Positions 18,640 to 29,145 of a DNA stretch of 64,000 nt are shown one piece after another (the stretch's first letter is position 1; every line of letters starts with the position of its first letter). Under the pieces are notes generated by a model, which ran no database searches, was not told where the DNA came from, and saw only the letters and a list, made by a program, of their open reading frames with translations. Origin of the DNA: Woeseiaceae bacterium (GTDB taxonomy: Bacteria; Pseudomonadota; Gammaproteobacteria; Steroidobacterales; Woeseiaceae); the NCBI GenBank assembly GCA_021773075.1, contig JAJFKT010000026.1, positions 120,356 to 184,355 of the forward strand. Reading direction: 5' to 3'. Made by a program: the position numbers and the translations under genes.

Positions 18640-21600
18640 ATGGAACGCAAGGAACGAACGGAACGCATGCTAAAGGCGCTCGACGAGCGAATACTTCTGC
18701 TTGATGGCGCGATGGGCACAATGATCCAGGGTTTTGGCCTAAGCGAGGAGGACTATCGTGGCGAGCGTTTTGCTAATTCAAAACGTGATCTTAAAGGCAA
18801 TAACGATCTTCTGACGATTACGCGACCCGAAGTCATTCGTGATATTCACACGCGCTTCCTGGAATCAGGCGCCGACATCATCGAAACCAATACTTTCAAC
18901 TCGAACGCTCCATCAATGGCCGACTACGGCATGGAAGAGCTGGTAGCTGAACTGAACACAGCAGCGGCGCGACTGGCACGAGACTGCGCAGACAAGATCG
19001 CGGCCAAGTCCGGAGTTCCGCGCTACGTCGCAGGTGTTCTTGGACCAACGAATCGAACGGCTTCGATATCACCGGACGTTAACGATCCAGGATTTCGCAA
19101 CATCAAATTCGACGAGCTTGTCGACACCTATGAAGTTGCAGCAGGCGCGCTGATTGAAGGTGGTGCCGATTTTCTGATGATCGAAACGATTTTCGACACC
19201 CTGAACGCGAAAGCGGCGATTGTTGGTGTCAAACGAGCGTTCAGAGCGACAGATACTGAACTGCCAGTTATGATTTCCGGCACGATAACTGATGCTTCCG
19301 GACGGACGCTCTCCGGGCAAACGACGGAAGCATTCTGGAATTCCGTACGGCATATCAATCCGTTCATGATCGGGCTGAACTGTGCGCTAGGCGCAAGCGA
19401 TCTGCGCCAGTATGTCGCTGAGCTGTCGAGAATTGCCGATACAAGAGTCAGCGCTCACCCGAACGCCGGTTTGCCGAACGAGTTCGGTGAATACGATGAG
19501 ACGGCCGAAGAAATGGCAACCGTAGTCGGCGAGTTTGCGACCAGCGGGCTCGTAAACCTGGTCGGCGGTTGTTGTGGTACTCGCCCTGAGCACATTGCTG
19601 CGCTCAAGAATGCTATTGCTGGAGTTACGCCCAGGTCGATTCCCGAATTGCCGGTGCGTTGTCGTCTTGCGGGTCTCGAGCCATTCAATATTGGTCCTGA
19701 CGACCTGTTCGCGAACGTCGGCGAACGTTGCAACGTGACCGGTTCCGCCGTCTTCCGACGTCTCATTGAGGCCGACGACTATGCGGCCGCCGTTGCGGTT
19801 GCTCGCCAGCAGGTCGACAACGGTGCGCAGATAATCGACGTCAACATGGATGAAGGTATGCTCGATTCCGAGAATGCGATGGTGACCTTCCTCAATCTAA
19901 TCGCATCCGAACCTGATGTTGCGCGTCTGCCGATCATGATCGATTCGTCGAAGTGGAGTGTGATTGAGGCCGGGCTCAAATGCGTGCAGGGCAAGGCGGT
20001 CGTGAATTCGATCAGCCTCAAAGAGGGTGAGGAACAGTTTGTCGAGCAAGCGCAGCTGGTTAGAGACTATGGCGCCGCTGTAGTCGTAATGGCGTTTGAC
20101 GAGTCGGGTCAGGCCGACACGATCAAACGCAAAATCGAGATATGCAAACGCTCCTACAAAGTCCTGACCGAGCTTGTTGGTGTAGATCCTGCTGACATCA
20201 TTTTTGATCCGAATATTTTCGCGATCGCCACAGGCATAGAAGAACACGCAAGCTACGGTCTCGACTTCATTGAAGCGACGCGGGAAATAAAAGCGGCTCT
20301 GCCACACGCATTGATAAGTGGCGGAGTAAGCAATGTTTCGTTCTCTTTTCGTGGCAACAACGTCGTGCGCGAGGCGATTCACTCGGTGTTCCTGTATCAC
20401 GCGATTCGTGCGGGTTTGGATATGGGTATCGTGAATGCGGGGCAGTTGGCGATCTATGCTGATCTCCCGGATGACCTCCGCGAAGCGGTCGAAGATGTTG
20501 TACTCAACAGAAACGAGAATGGCACTGAAAACCTTCTGACCGTTGCCGAGAATTACAAAGATCAGAAGAGCAGCGCTGTGAGCAAAGGACAGGATTTGTC
20601 ATGGCGGGAATTTGCGGTCGACAAGCGTCTCGAATATGCACTGGTAAATGGAATCGACGAATTCGTGATCGACGATACGGAAGCGGCGCGCCAGAACACA
20701 GACAGGCCACTCGACGTCATTGAAGGACCGTTAATGGCGGGTATGAACGTCGTTGGTGATCTGTTCGGTGAGGGAAAAATGTTTCTTCCACAGGTTGTGA
20801 AATCTGCCCGCGTGATGAAGAAAGCGGTTGGGCATCTGGTGCCGTTTATCGAAGAAGAGAAGGGTGGAGAAATCCAGACAAACGGCAAGATCGTGATGGC
20901 TACCGTTAAAGGTGATGTGCATGACATCGGGAAAAATATCGTTGGCGTTGTATTGCAGTGCAACAATTTCGAGGTCATCGACCTCGGGGTCATGGTGTCC
21001 TGCGACAATATTCTTGAAGCCGCAAAGCGAGAGGGGGCCAGTATTATTGGTTTGTCGGGACTGATTACGCCATCACTTGATGAGATGGTGCACGTTGCGA
21101 GTGAGATGCAGCGCCTCCACTACGAACTACCTCTGCTCATCGGTGGCGCGACGACTTCGCCGGTGCACACGGCCGTAAAGATCGAACCGAAATACGGAGG
21201 GCCGGTAATCTACGTCAAGGACGCTTCGCGTTCCGTCGGCGTGGCGCAGGCTTTGATCGAAGCAGGCACGCGCGATGCGCTAATTGACAAAACACGTAAG
21301 GACAACGCTCGTCGCCGCGACCAGCACGCGAACAAAAAACGCTTGTCACCGCAGCTTTCATTGGCGCAGGCACGGGCGCGAAAGCATCAATGTGACTGGA
21401 ATAGCTACGACGCTCCAGCGCCCGAGTTTATGGGGACGCGAGTATTCGACGACATCGATCTTCATGAGCTGCGCGAGTATGTCGATTGGATGCCGTTCTT
21501 TAACGCCTGGGAATTTCACGGCAAATTCCCTCAAATTCTGAGTGACGCCACCGTCGGTGAAGCGGCATCGTCGCTGTACGATGACGCGACGGCGATGCTG

Positions 21601-22353
21601 GACAGAATCATCGAAGAGCAATGGCTTCAGGCGAGAGCCGTGGTCGGTTTTTATCCGGCGAACTCGGATGATCATGACGACATTCTTGTCTACTCGAACG
21701 ATGAACGGAGCGAAGTGGCACATCGCCTATGCCACCTGCGCCAGCAACGCTCAAAGGCTGAAGGGCATGCGCAGGGTTGCTTGGGAGATTTCATCGCGCC
21801 GTCCGAATCCGGCTTGTCTGATTTTATCGGAGGGTTTGCGGTGACCGCCGGTATCGGAATCGATGAGCACGTTGAGCGATTCGAAAAGGACCACGACGAC
21901 TACAGCTCGATTATTCTAAAAGCGCTTGCGGATCGTCTCGCCGAAGCGTTGGCGGAGTATATGCATGCTCGAGTCCGAAGGGAGTTCTGGGCCTACGAGC
22001 CGAACGAAGAATTAAGCAACAAGGATTTGATCGCCGAAAAGTACCGCGGCATACGGCCGGCACCCGGTTACCCCGCATGCCCGGACCACACGGAGAAGGC
22101 TACTTTGTGGGAATTGCTGGATGTGGAGGCAAATATCGGTCTGCGACTAACCGACTCCTACGCGATGTATCCGACTGCGGCTGTTAGCGGTTTTTACTTC
22201 GCGCACCCGGACGCAAAGTATTTTGCGGTTGGCAAAGTTGATCGAGATCAGGTTGAATCGTATGCCGAACGAAAGGGAATCACTCGGGTCGAAGCTGAGA
22301 AGTGGCTGGCACCGAATCTTGGATATGATCCTGATGAAGCTAACGCAGCATAA
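18640..22353 (+). CDS. metH: Cobalamin-dependent methionine synthase
   Basis: 1237 aa, full modular enzyme. Homocysteine domain (about 1-330; Zn cysteines in GLNCALGA and [10 protein letters not shown]), pterin domain (about 360-620; [16 protein letters not shown]), B12 cap and Rossmann domain (about 650-890; base-off His in [12 protein letters not shown]) and the activation/SAM domain at the end ([20 protein letters not shown]). Makes methionine from homocysteine. Start ATG 18640 behind GAGGTTG; the frame extends into metF but that part is not family-like. Confidence 0.98.
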   Translation: MERKERTERMLKALDERILLLDGAMGTMIQGFGLSEEDYRGERFANSKRDLKGNNDLLTITRPEVIRDIHTRFLESGADIIETNTFNSNAPSMADYGMEELVAELNTAAARLARDCADKIAAKSGVPRYVAGVLGPTNRTASISPDVNDPGFRNIKFDELVDTYEVAAGALIEGGADFLMIETIFDTLNAKAAIVGVKRAFRATDTELPVMISGTITDASGRTLSGQTTEAFWNSVRHINPFMIGLNCALGASDLRQYVAELSRIADTRVSAHPNAGLPNEFGEYDETAEEMATVVGEFATSGLVNLVGGCCGTRPEHIAALKNAIAGVTPRSIPELPVRCRLAGLEPFNIGPDDLFANVGERCNVTGSAVFRRLIEADDYAAAVAVARQQVDNGAQIIDVNMDEGMLDSENAMVTFLNLIASEPDVARLPIMIDSSKWSVIEAGLKCVQGKAVVNSISLKEGEEQFVEQAQLVRDYGAAVVVMAFDESGQADTIKRKIEICKRSYKVLTELVGVDPADIIFDPNIFAIATGIEEHASYGLDFIEATREIKAALPHALISGGVSNVSFSFRGNNVVREAIHSVFLYHAIRAGLDMGIVNAGQLAIYADLPDDLREAVEDVVLNRNENGTENLLTVAENYKDQKSSAVSKGQDLSWREFAVDKRLEYALVNGIDEFVIDDTEAARQNTDRPLDVIEGPLMAGMNVVGDLFGEGKMFLPQVVKSARVMKKAVGHLVPFIEEEKGGEIQTNGKIVMATVKGDVHDIGKNIVGVVLQCNNFEVIDLGVMVSCDNILEAAKREGASIIGLSGLITPSLDEMVHVASEMQRLHYELPLLIGGATTSPVHTAVKIEPKYGGPVIYVKDASRSVGVAQALIEAGTRDALIDKTRKDNARRRDQHANKKRLSPQLSLAQARARKHQCDWNSYDAPAPEFMGTRVFDDIDLHELREYVDWMPFFNAWEFHGKFPQILSDATVGEAASSLYDDATAMLDRIIEEQWLQARAVVGFYPANSDDHDDILVYSNDERSEVAHRLCHLRQQRSKAEGHAQGCLGDFIAPSESGLSDFIGGFAVTAGIGIDEHVERFEKDHDDYSSIILKALADRLAEALAEYMHARVRREFWAYEPNEELSNKDLIAEKYRGIRPAPGYPACPDHTEKATLWELLDVEANIGLRLTDSYAMYPTAAVSGFYFAHPDAKYFAVGKVDRDQVESYAERKGITRVEAEKWLAPNLGYDPDEANAA

Positions 22354-23596
22354 TTTTCTTATTGCAGTTGCTGTAACTGTACTTCTAGTGTCGTCGCCGC
22401 TACGGGCCGACGACTATCGAGATGCCCGCGCCGAACTGATTGCGGCCTACCAGCAAGAGAATTTTCCGGCGATGTACCTCGCCGCAAGAAAAGCACTTGT
22501 GGCGCGGCCGGGGTATCCGGGAGCGATGTTTAACCTGGCGCTTTCTCAGACCTTGATAAGTGATCATCTCGGGTCATTGCAGACGCTCGACGAGTTGGCG
22601 GACAAAGGCATCGATTTCGGAGCAGTGGAGCTCGACGAGTTTGCTGAACTGAGAACGCTTGAGGCCTGGAGCGACTACACGGCGAGGGTCGCTTATCTCG
22701 CAGCTCCGACTGGCGATGCCGAAGTCGTAGCCAACTATTCCGAGCAAAAATTTGTACCGGAAGGCATCGCCGTGGACGATGACGGCAACCTGTTTTTGGG
22801 CAGTATTCACACAGGCCAACTCATCAAAATATCGACGACGCCAGAGGTCTTGCTTGAAAAAGGGGATAGCTGGAGCGTATTTGGAATGCGCTTTCACGCG
22901 GATGGCAGCTTATGGTTCGCCAGCGCAGCTGTCCCGCAATTGAGTGGTGTCGGTGCAGACGAAGGTCGGACGGGATTGTTTCGAGCGGATCCGACGACAG
23001 GTGAGTTGAGCCGAACCGCGATTTTGCCGCAATACGAGGAAGCACAAGTACTCGGTGATTTGCTTATCGCCGATGAAAACACGATATACGCTACAGACAG
23101 CCTTACGGGAGCGATCTACCGTTACTACATCGACTCCAACGAGTTTGAGGTTCTGGTCAAGCGAGGACGACTGACGTCACCGCAGGGTCTTGTTCTCGAT
23201 GAAAGTGGCTTGTTCATGTACGTTGCCGACTACAACAATGGTTTGTTTCGCGTGTCCTTGCAGGACGGATCTCTGGCCAAACTCGATGTTGCGGAGAACG
23301 TAACGGACTACGGAATAGACGGGCTGTATCGATACGGCAATGAACTCGTCGTCATTCAAAACGGGTTTCGGCCAAATCGAGTTGCGGCACTCAGATTGAA
23401 TGCCGATGGGCTGGCAGTAAACACAAGCCGCGTCCTGGCATCAAATCTCGATGAGTTCGACGAGCCCACATTGGGTGCAGTAAAAGGCGATGACTTCTAT
23501 TTCGTTGCCAACAGCCACTGGAACCGCTTCGATAGGGACAATAAGCTTCCAGATGGGCTGTCCGGCCCGATCGTTCTTCGATTGTCTCTCGAATAA
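22334..23596 (+). CDS. Exported SMP-30/NHL-type beta-propeller protein
   Basis: 420 aa from ATG 22334, overlapping the metH 3' end by 20 bp. Signal peptide ([18 protein letters not shown]), a helical TPR-like stretch (about 20-100), then a six-bladed SMP-30/NHL propeller with [37 protein letters not shown] and similar blades. Possible periplasmic lactonase or binding protein; no substrate can be named. Its coupling to metH may only be transcriptional. Confidence 0.8.
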   Translation: MKLTQHNFLIAVAVTVLLVSSPLRADDYRDARAELIAAYQQENFPAMYLAARKALVARPGYPGAMFNLALSQTLISDHLGSLQTLDELADKGIDFGAVELDEFAELRTLEAWSDYTARVAYLAAPTGDAEVVANYSEQKFVPEGIAVDDDGNLFLGSIHTGQLIKISTTPEVLLEKGDSWSVFGMRFHADGSLWFASAAVPQLSGVGADEGRTGLFRADPTTGELSRTAILPQYEEAQVLGDLLIADENTIYATDSLTGAIYRYYIDSNEFEVLVKRGRLTSPQGLVLDESGLFMYVADYNNGLFRVSLQDGSLAKLDVAENVTDYGIDGLYRYGNELVVIQNGFRPNRVAALRLNADGLAVNTSRVLASNLDEFDEPTLGAVKGDDFYFVANSHWNRFDRDNKLPDGLSGPIVLRLSLE

Positions 23597-23638
23597 TCGC
23601 CGCGCCGTAGGCCCCTGTCGAAAATTGCTGAATCGTGC

Positions 23639-23668
23639 TTGACAAACCATATCAGAATGGCTATTCTG
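23639..23668 (+). promoter_or_regulatory. tetR promoter with CAGAAT-N4-ATTCTG operator
   Basis: TTGACA (23639-23644), 17-bp spacer, TATTCT (23662-23667). The perfect palindrome CAGAAT-GGCT-ATTCTG (23653-23668) covers spacer and -10. The predicted transcription start (about 23674) coincides with the ATG at 23675, so the mRNA is probably leaderless. A sister operator of the same design lies in front of the next gene (24278-24293). Confidence 0.7.
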
Positions 23669-23674
23669 ATTGGC

Positions 23675-24256
23675 ATGGTTAGAACACGAACATTTGATCC
23701 GACGGAAGCGCTGACGAAAGCAGTCCAGCTGTTCTCGTCCAAGGGTTACTCGGAAACCTCAATGGAGGATATCGTCCAGGCGACGGGGGTCAGTCGCTAC
23801 GGGCTGTACGGGACGTTTGGCAACAAACGTGAGTTATTCGAACAAGCGCTTGATCGTTATGCGGACCACATGGGAAAGCAGGCTTTCCTGCGACTTCTTG
23901 AGCCGGATGCGTCACTTAGGCACATCCGCAATATTTTTAGCGAACGCGTAGCGGATATGTGCTGTCAGGAAGAGAGTAAGGGCTGTTTGTTCATCCATAC
24001 GGCGATGGAGCTGGCGCCACAGGATGACGATCTGCGCGACGTATTGCAGAAGTTTATGCATCGAATGAGCAAGTTATTCTCCGTAGGGCTTGAGTCAGCG
24101 AAGGCAAGAGGCGAGGTTCGCAAAGAGCTTGATGTCAGAGCAGCTGGCGAGCTTCTGACCAGCACGATGTTCGGGCTGGCCGTGCTTGGGCGAACAGGAT
24201 TCAATCGAAATGCACTCGAAGGTATTGTGGACAACACTTTGGGAGCAATGCAGTAA
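23675..24256 (+). CDS. TetR-family transcriptional regulator
   Basis: 193 aa from ATG 23675. N-terminal HTH: DPTEALTKAVQLFSSKGYSE, then VQATGVSRYGLYGTFGNKRELF, the standard TetR recognition helix. The C-terminal ligand domain has three cysteines (MCCQEESKGC), possibly redox- or electrophile-responsive (inference). Upstream in-frame starts lie inside its own -35 and operator and are rejected. Probably autoregulated, and regulates the small secreted protein at 24320 via matching operators. Confidence 0.92.
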   Translation: MVRTRTFDPTEALTKAVQLFSSKGYSETSMEDIVQATGVSRYGLYGTFGNKRELFEQALDRYADHMGKQAFLRLLEPDASLRHIRNIFSERVADMCCQEESKGCLFIHTAMELAPQDDDLRDVLQKFMHRMSKLFSVGLESAKARGEVRKELDVRAAGELLTSTMFGLAVLGRTGFNRNALEGIVDNTLGAMQ

Positions 24257-24267
24257 GCGCGTTTTTT

Positions 24268-24293
24268 TTGACCAAAACAGAACGACTGTTCTG
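24268..24293 (+). promoter_or_regulatory. Second TetR-type operator CAGAAC-N4-GTTCTG at the secreted-protein promoter
   Basis: TTGACC (24268-24273) followed by the perfect palindrome CAGAAC-GACT-GTTCTG (24278-24293). Same 6-4-6 layout as the tetR operator, differing only by T/A to C/G at the two inner symmetric positions and in the spacer. A clear -10 is less obvious (CTGATT at 17-bp spacing). A strong ribosome-binding site (AGGAG) precedes 24320. Confidence 0.65.
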
Positions 24294-24319
24294 ATTTTAA
24301 AACCACCAGGAGTAAGACC

Positions 24320-24655
24320 ATGAAAAACAGTAAAGCAGCAGTATCACTGGCCGTGGCCGGTCTCGCTATTTCATCAAGCGCATTTGCGCTGCCGGGTGAC
24401 TCGGAACAAGCACCCATGAGCAGTATCGAGATATGCGTCGTTCAGATTGGCGAGCAGGCGAACTATGAAAAGGCCGGGCGCGTCCGCCATGTCGTTGACT
24501 CGAAAGAACGTCGTGTTAGCGGTCACAAGATCTTCATTGACACAATCGTATTCGGCGCTGATGGTGATGTCGTGATCCGCGAATACAGAACGCTTTGCGC
24601 TGTTTCAGATGATGCCGAAACCAAAAGTTTTAAAATCAAAGAGAAGAGTATTTAG
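24320..24655 (+). CDS. Small secreted protein under TetR-type operator, unknown function
   Basis: 111 aa. Signal peptide with cleavage expected after SSAFA (about residue 23). The mature part of about 88 residues has two cysteines (EICVVQ and RTLCAV) that could form a disulphide and a basic beta-rich core (ERRVSGHKIFIDTIVF). No family recognised. The operator shared with the upstream TetR gene suggests it is the regulated output. Confidence 0.75.
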   Translation: MKNSKAAVSLAVAGLAISSSAFALPGDSEQAPMSSIEICVVQIGEQANYEKAGRVRHVVDSKERRVSGHKIFIDTIVFGADGDVVIREYRTLCAVSDDAETKSFKIKEKSI

Positions 24656-24672
24656 GAGTGCCGTTTGACAGC

Positions 24673-24709
24673 CCGCTGATCGTTACAGGGATATCGTGAC
24701 GATCAGCGG
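24673..24709. repeat. 11-bp inverted repeat between convergent genes
   Basis: CCGCTGATCGT (24673-24683) and ACGATCAGCGG (24699-24709) are perfect complements around a 15-base loop. No T-run follows on either side, so it is not a classic intrinsic terminator, but it would fold in both convergent transcripts and may stabilise or end them. Confidence 0.5.
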
Positions 24710-25624
24710 CAGGTGATCTGAACCAATCCCTTCGCCCGCCCTCACATCCAGTACGGATATTCCTGCAGAGACCAGCGCGTGGTCTATCGGGATCATCGCG
24801 ATGGGAAAAAAAGTCGGCCAGGTCGCCACGACACCAAACCCCCGCCGAACATTATTCAGTCCCGTTTGCTGTTCCAGCTGTCTTAAGTGAGCATCCCAAA
24901 TGCTCGCATTGAAATCCCCAATCAAGACCACCTCACCGCTTGCCTGTTCGACGAGTTCGGTAATGCTTATCAATTGTTCATTTCTTGCCGCAAAGAGGAC
25001 GCGGCCGAGCGGTATTGTCGGGTGTGAGCTGATGAGCGTGATTCGTTCGGTGTTAAAGGTCGCGGTCGCAACGATTGTGGGGTAGTCGAACGGCGGGCTA
25101 TCCACGTGTGCTATTGAGTCAAACGGTATTTTTGAAAATACGGCGATACCGAAATTCCCGCTTCGTGGTTCGGTATAAGAATACGGATATTCGGACTGTA
25201 ATACAGAAGTGCCTGTGACCCATGCAGCGGAAACTTCCTGCAGGAAAAATATATCCGGATTTTCAGTACGAACAAAATTAATCAATCGATCGTACTCTGT
25301 ATTGCTCGAGTGTACGTTGGCGTGAATTATTTTAATGGGCGCACCGCTCACGTCGTCAACATCAGCGATATACCAGGGCAAGACAAGGCTCGTGTTGAAT
25401 GCTGCGACGATCGTCAATGCACCGACGAAAACGTAGTTGCGCAGGAAAATGAATACGACGATGAGCAAAATCGATGCTACCAGGTACTGCAATCGGAAAT
25501 GTGAGAACAGCTGAACGCTGTGATGCGGGATGTCAAAGCCCGTCAGTACAGAGAAAAGAACGGTCAGTGCGGCGGCCGCCTTCAGCAGACCGAAGAGGCT
25601 TACTTTTCGAGGCTTGTCCCGCAT
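24683..25624 (-). CDS. Membrane-anchored endonuclease/exonuclease/phosphatase (EEP) family protein
   Basis: 313 aa. Three N-terminal hydrophobic segments (about 10-26, 45-60, 63-85) are followed by an EEP domain with active-site motifs IIHANVHSSN, FLQEVS (metal-binding Glu), LIGDFNAS, IDHALVS and GSDHLPLIV (catalytic Asp-His). These suggest a metal-dependent phosphodiesterase facing the periplasm; nuclease, sphingomyelinase or phosphatase activity cannot be separated. Its first 25 bp overlap moeB. Confidence 0.88.
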   Translation of the reverse strand: MRDKPRKVSLFGLLKAAAALTVLFSVLTGFDIPHHSVQLFSHFRLQYLVASILLIVVFIFLRNYVFVGALTIVAAFNTSLVLPWYIADVDDVSGAPIKIIHANVHSSNTEYDRLINFVRTENPDIFFLQEVSAAWVTGTSVLQSEYPYSYTEPRSGNFGIAVFSKIPFDSIAHVDSPPFDYPTIVATATFNTERITLISSHPTIPLGRVLFAARNEQLISITELVEQASGEVVLIGDFNASIWDAHLRQLEQQTGLNNVRRGFGVVATWPTFFPIAMIPIDHALVSAGISVLDVRAGEGIGSDHLPLIVTISL

Positions 25625-26340
25625 GTCTGGCAGTCCTCGCGTTTTTGAATCTTGAGAGCATGAAACTCTGTCGCTGCCGCGTCGTAGAGATGCAGCATCG
25701 ATAGATCGGATTCGATTCCGGCGAAGAACTTGAGCGCTTCAACGGCCATCATTGTTCCAATAACGCCCGGTACCGGAGAGAGCACACCGTTCCCGGCGCA
25801 GCTGTCCATGGATTCGTCGGCCTCAGCGTATAAGCAGCGGTAACAGGCTGTGTCTTGATAATCGGGCCCGAATACCGCAAGTTGACCCTCCAGCCGAATC
25901 GCCGAACCTGAAATGAGCCTGCGGCCCGAAGCAACGCAGGCGTCGCTGACCTGGAACCGGGTTGCGAAATTGTCGCTGCCATCGAGGACGATGTCGGACG
26001 ATGCGACAGCGTCGACAAGCGCCTCACTCTGCAGGCGTTCGCTGATTGCCGTGATCTTGATGTGCGGATTTAGTGTCCGAAGTCGCGCGGCGGCGGCGAC
26101 GGCCTTGAGTTCGTCGACGTCATCCGGGGTGAATAGAATTTGTCGACCCAAATTAGAGCTGTCGACTGTGTCGAAATCTGAAATTCTCAAGTGGCCGACA
26201 CCGCTGGACGCGAGATACGCTGCAGCGGCGCAGCCAATACCGCCGACACCGATGAGTAACACGGTGCCGGCAGCAATATCGCGCTGGCCGTCATTGCCGA
26301 CTTGCTCAAGAGCAATATGTCGTGCATCACGGCTTAACAT
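25600..26340 (-). CDS. moeB: HesA/MoeB/ThiF-family adenylyltransferase (MoeB)
   Basis: 246 aa. Adenylates the C-terminal glycine of MoaD (or ThiS) for sulfur transfer in molybdopterin (or thiazole) synthesis. ATP-binding VLLIGVGGIG, DFDTVDSSNLGRQILF with the conserved Arg, DGSDNFATRF, and Zn-binding CYRC and CQTC. MoeB and ThiF are hard to tell apart without moa or thi neighbours; no rhodanese domain is present. Follows the cyclophilin gene by 7 bp in one minus-strand unit. Confidence 0.9.
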   Translation of the reverse strand: MLSRDARHIALEQVGNDGQRDIAAGTVLLIGVGGIGCAAAAYLASSGVGHLRISDFDTVDSSNLGRQILFTPDDVDELKAVAAAARLRTLNPHIKITAISERLQSEALVDAVASSDIVLDGSDNFATRFQVSDACVASGRRLISGSAIRLEGQLAVFGPDYQDTACYRCLYAEADESMDSCAGNGVLSPVPGVIGTMMAVEALKFFAGIESDLSMLHLYDAAATEFHALKIQKREDCQTCGTSLEK

Positions 26341-26347
26341 GCTTGAG

Positions 26348-26833
26348 CTACTCGGCGACCGTGACGCCGATGATAGTCACTGCTTCCGTCGGAACGTCCT
26401 GATGTCCCCGATGAGTGCCGGTTTGCACGCCGGCGATGGCGTCGACAACATCCATGCCGTCGCTGACGCGCCCGAATACGGCGTAGCCGAAGTCGCGGCC
26501 ACCGTGGTCAAGGAAGTCGTTATTATTTAGATTAATGAAGAACTGCGACGTTGCGCTGTCTACGACGCCCGTCCGCGCCATCGCCAGCGTGCCGCGCTCG
26601 TTCTTCTCACCATTGTCGGCTTCGTTCTTTATGGGGTCACGTGTTGGCTTGGAATCCATGTTCTCGTCCATGCCGCCGCACTGAATCATAAAATTTGGGA
26701 TGACGCGGTGGAATATAGTGCCGTCGAAATGTCCGTCGGCGACGTACTGGCGAAAGTTCTCGCACGAAATGGGCGCTTTCTCTTCTAAAAGTTCGACGCT
26801 GATGTCGCCGTGATTGGTCTTGATTGTGATCAT
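26348..26833 (-). CDS. ppiB: Peptidyl-prolyl cis-trans isomerase, cyclophilin type
   Basis: 161 aa cytosolic cyclophilin, no signal peptide. Catalytic and binding motifs: [14 protein letters not shown] (catalytic Arg), LAMARTG and [17 protein letters not shown], then GYAVFGRV. Start ATG 26833 is preferred over a TTG four codons upstream. Lies between prmC and moeB on the same strand. Confidence 0.95.
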   Translation of the reverse strand: MITIKTNHGDISVELLEEKAPISCENFRQYVADGHFDGTIFHRVIPNFMIQCGGMDENMDSKPTRDPIKNEADNGEKNERGTLAMARTGVVDSATSQFFINLNNNDFLDHGGRDFGYAVFGRVSDGMDVVDAIAGVQTGTHRGHQDVPTEAVTIIGVTVAE

Positions 26834-26862
26834 GATGTCTCGCAAAGTTAAAGTGTGCGGGC

Positions 26863-27699
26863 CTATTTACCATTCTGCCGAGCTACTGTCACGCGAGGCC
26901 TGCCGGCAAGGTCATTATGGCACGCAATTTCGACCCAGCCGGCGGCATGCAATATCTCCGCGACTGCGTCCTGCTGATCCGCACCGTGTTCTATGATGAG
27001 CCAGCCATCTGTAACCAGTAGTGGAATACAGTCGGTCGCCAGGATTCGAATGTCATTCAGGCCGTCGGCCCCGGAAGCGAGTGCGGACAGGGGTTCGTGT
27101 GTGAGTTTTTGCAGCGCCTCGTCGTCCTCCCTTATGTAGGGCGGGTTGGAAACAATTAAATGGAATTCTCTACCAGAGACGGCTTCGCCCCAACGGCCGA
27201 GCAGGCAGCTAACGTTCACGAGGTCATTTTGCCGCACATTTTCAGCCGCGACGGCGAGCGCGTCTTCGCTGACGTCGGTCGCGGTGATCTCGCAAAGTAA
27301 GCGCTCACTGGCAATAGCGATCGCGATTGCGCCACTGCCCGTGCCCAGATCGAGTATTTGCCACTCTGCATTCCGCGGGATTTCCCGCAGCGCCAGGTCA
27401 ACCAATAGTTCGGTCTCAGGTCTGGGAACGAGTGTTGCTGGCGTGACGAACAACTCGCGCGACCAGAATTCTCGCGTACCTGTGATATATGACATCGGCT
27501 CGCCATCCAGCCGTCGGCGCATTAATGCTTCAAAACGATCGATTGTCAGCGCGTCGAGTTCATCCTCCGGGTGAGCGAATAAATAACTGCGTGGCATATC
27601 GATTGTTTGGCACAGCAAAATCTCCGCATCGAGGCGCGAAGAATCGCTCATCGACGCAAGTCGAATGCTTGCTTCTGCTATAGCTGCATCCAGTCTCAA
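26863..27699 (-). CDS. prmC: Release factor glutamine methyltransferase
   Basis: 278 aa. Methylates the GGQ glutamine of RF1 and RF2. N-terminal helical domain ([13 protein letters not shown]), [16 protein letters not shown] (SAM motif I) and [10 protein letters not shown] (the NPPY catalytic motif). The frame is open far upstream but runs into the divergent gene. TTG at 27699 (then RLDAAIAEA) behind AAGGA gives the family-typical N-terminus. Here prmC is about 5 kb from prfA, whereas the two are usually adjacent. Confidence 0.95.
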   Translation of the reverse strand: MRLDAAIAEASIRLASMSDSSRLDAEILLCQTIDMPRSYLFAHPEDELDALTIDRFEALMRRRLDGEPMSYITGTREFWSRELFVTPATLVPRPETELLVDLALREIPRNAEWQILDLGTGSGAIAIAIASERLLCEITATDVSEDALAVAAENVRQNDLVNVSCLLGRWGEAVSGREFHLIVSNPPYIREDDEALQKLTHEPLSALASGADGLNDIRILATDCIPLLVTDGWLIIEHGADQQDAVAEILHAAGWVEIACHNDLAGRPRVTVARQNGK

Positions 27700-27756
27700 A
27701 CTATGAACGTCCTTAGTGTAAACTCGCCGAAAAATAGCAATGTAACTGATGCGCCC

Positions 27757-29118
27757 ATGAACGTGTATTCCAACATTCTCGATATGGTCGGCAAAACGCC
27801 GATGCTCGAGGTGACCAACATCGACACAGGACCGTGTCGGCTGTTCCTCAAACTCGAACTCATGAACCCCGGTGGGTCCATCAAAGACCGCATCGGCATC
27901 TCGATGATCGAGCAGGCCGAGAAGCGCGGCGACATAAAACCCGGCGATACCCTTGTCGAGGCGACAGCAGGCAACACGGGCTTGGGCCTCGCGCTGGTCG
28001 CGGCTCGGAAAGGCTATCACCTGATCCTGGTTCTTCCCGACAAGATGAGTCAGGAGAAGATCTTCAATCTCCGCGCGATGGGTGCTGAAGTCGTACTGAC
28101 GCGATCGGATGTTGGCCGCGGCCACCCGGAGTACTATCAGGATCTCGGTCGCAGCATCGCCGAAGAGAAGGGCGCGTTTTTCATCAATCAGTTCGGCAAC
28201 GCGGATAATCCACTCGCACACGAGACAACAACGGGGCCGGAGATCCTGGAGCAGATGGAAGGCAAGCTTGATGCAATCGTTTTGGGCGTCGGCTCCAGCG
28301 GTACCGTTAGTGGTATTGGCAAGTACCTCGCGGAAAACGCGCCGCAGGTAGATATGATTTTGGCGGACCCGGTCGGCTCTGTTTTGACGAACTGGATAAA
28401 CTTCGGCGAGATGGGAGCCGGCGGCAGTTGGCTGGTCGAAGGTATCGGCGAGGATTTTATTCCGGACATTGCGAATTTCGAGAAGGTCACGAAAGCCTAT
28501 GCGATAAGTGACGCTGAATCATTCGCGGCAGCGCGTGAATTGCTGCGCAAAGAAGGCGTGCTTGCGGGATCATCCTCAGGAACGTGTATGGCCGCGGCGC
28601 TGAAGTTTTGCCGGGAACAAACCGAGGCGAAGACCGTTGTTACGTTTGCTTGCGACACGGGCAATAAATATCTGTCCAAGTTGTTCAATGATTTCTGGAT
28701 GGAAGATCAGGGTTTTATCGAGCGTGAAAAGTTTGGCGACCTGAGGGACCTTGTCGGCCGACCGCACGGCGAGCGCGCAACAATCACAGTTGGACCAACA
28801 GACGTGCTGACCACAGCGCACAATCGCTTGCGTAATGCCGGGTTCTCGCAGTTGCCTGTCATGAAAGAGGGTGAACTCGTCGGTGTTGTTACTGAAGACG
28901 CGATCATTCAGTTTGTCTACGGCAAGCCGGAACTCATGACGGCGCCGGTTGAGGACGCGATGGAATCAGCGTTCATCAAGCTCGACAGAACGGAGACCCT
29001 AAACAATCTGGTTGCGATGTTGCGGGTCCAGCCGTACGCGGCAATTATGGATGGTGGTGAGTTTGTTGGGCTTATTACGCGCTCTGATGTGTTGAACTAT
29101 CTGCGTCGTCAGATGTAG
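27757..29118 (+). CDS. cbs: Cystathionine beta-synthase with C-terminal CBS-domain pair
   Basis: 453 aa. PLP enzyme that condenses serine and homocysteine (first step of transsulfuration). PLP lysine in NPGGSIKDRIG, ATAGNTGLGLA, the phosphate-binding loop GVGSSGTVSG and SSSGTCMAAA. Two CBS domains (about 335-450) follow. Start at 27757 (NVYSNILDMVGKTPML) is preferred; an ATG at 27703 would add 18 unmatched residues. Could in principle be a cysteine synthase, but the CBS domains favour Cbs. Confidence 0.9.
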   Translation: MNVYSNILDMVGKTPMLEVTNIDTGPCRLFLKLELMNPGGSIKDRIGISMIEQAEKRGDIKPGDTLVEATAGNTGLGLALVAARKGYHLILVLPDKMSQEKIFNLRAMGAEVVLTRSDVGRGHPEYYQDLGRSIAEEKGAFFINQFGNADNPLAHETTTGPEILEQMEGKLDAIVLGVGSSGTVSGIGKYLAENAPQVDMILADPVGSVLTNWINFGEMGAGGSWLVEGIGEDFIPDIANFEKVTKAYAISDAESFAAARELLRKEGVLAGSSSGTCMAAALKFCREQTEAKTVVTFACDTGNKYLSKLFNDFWMEDQGFIEREKFGDLRDLVGRPHGERATITVGPTDVLTTAHNRLRNAGFSQLPVMKEGELVGVVTEDAIIQFVYGKPELMTAPVEDAMESAFIKLDRTETLNNLVAMLRVQPYAAIMDGGEFVGLITRSDVLNYLRRQM

Positions 29119-29145
29119 AACTCTTTGAATATACTAGGTTTTTTT

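Noticed and set aside
27700..28221. Long N-terminal extension of the prmC frame across the cbs gene
   Set aside because: The extra 174 residues are the antisense shadow of cbs and match no PrmC; TTG 27699 gives the family N-terminus and a ribosome-binding site.
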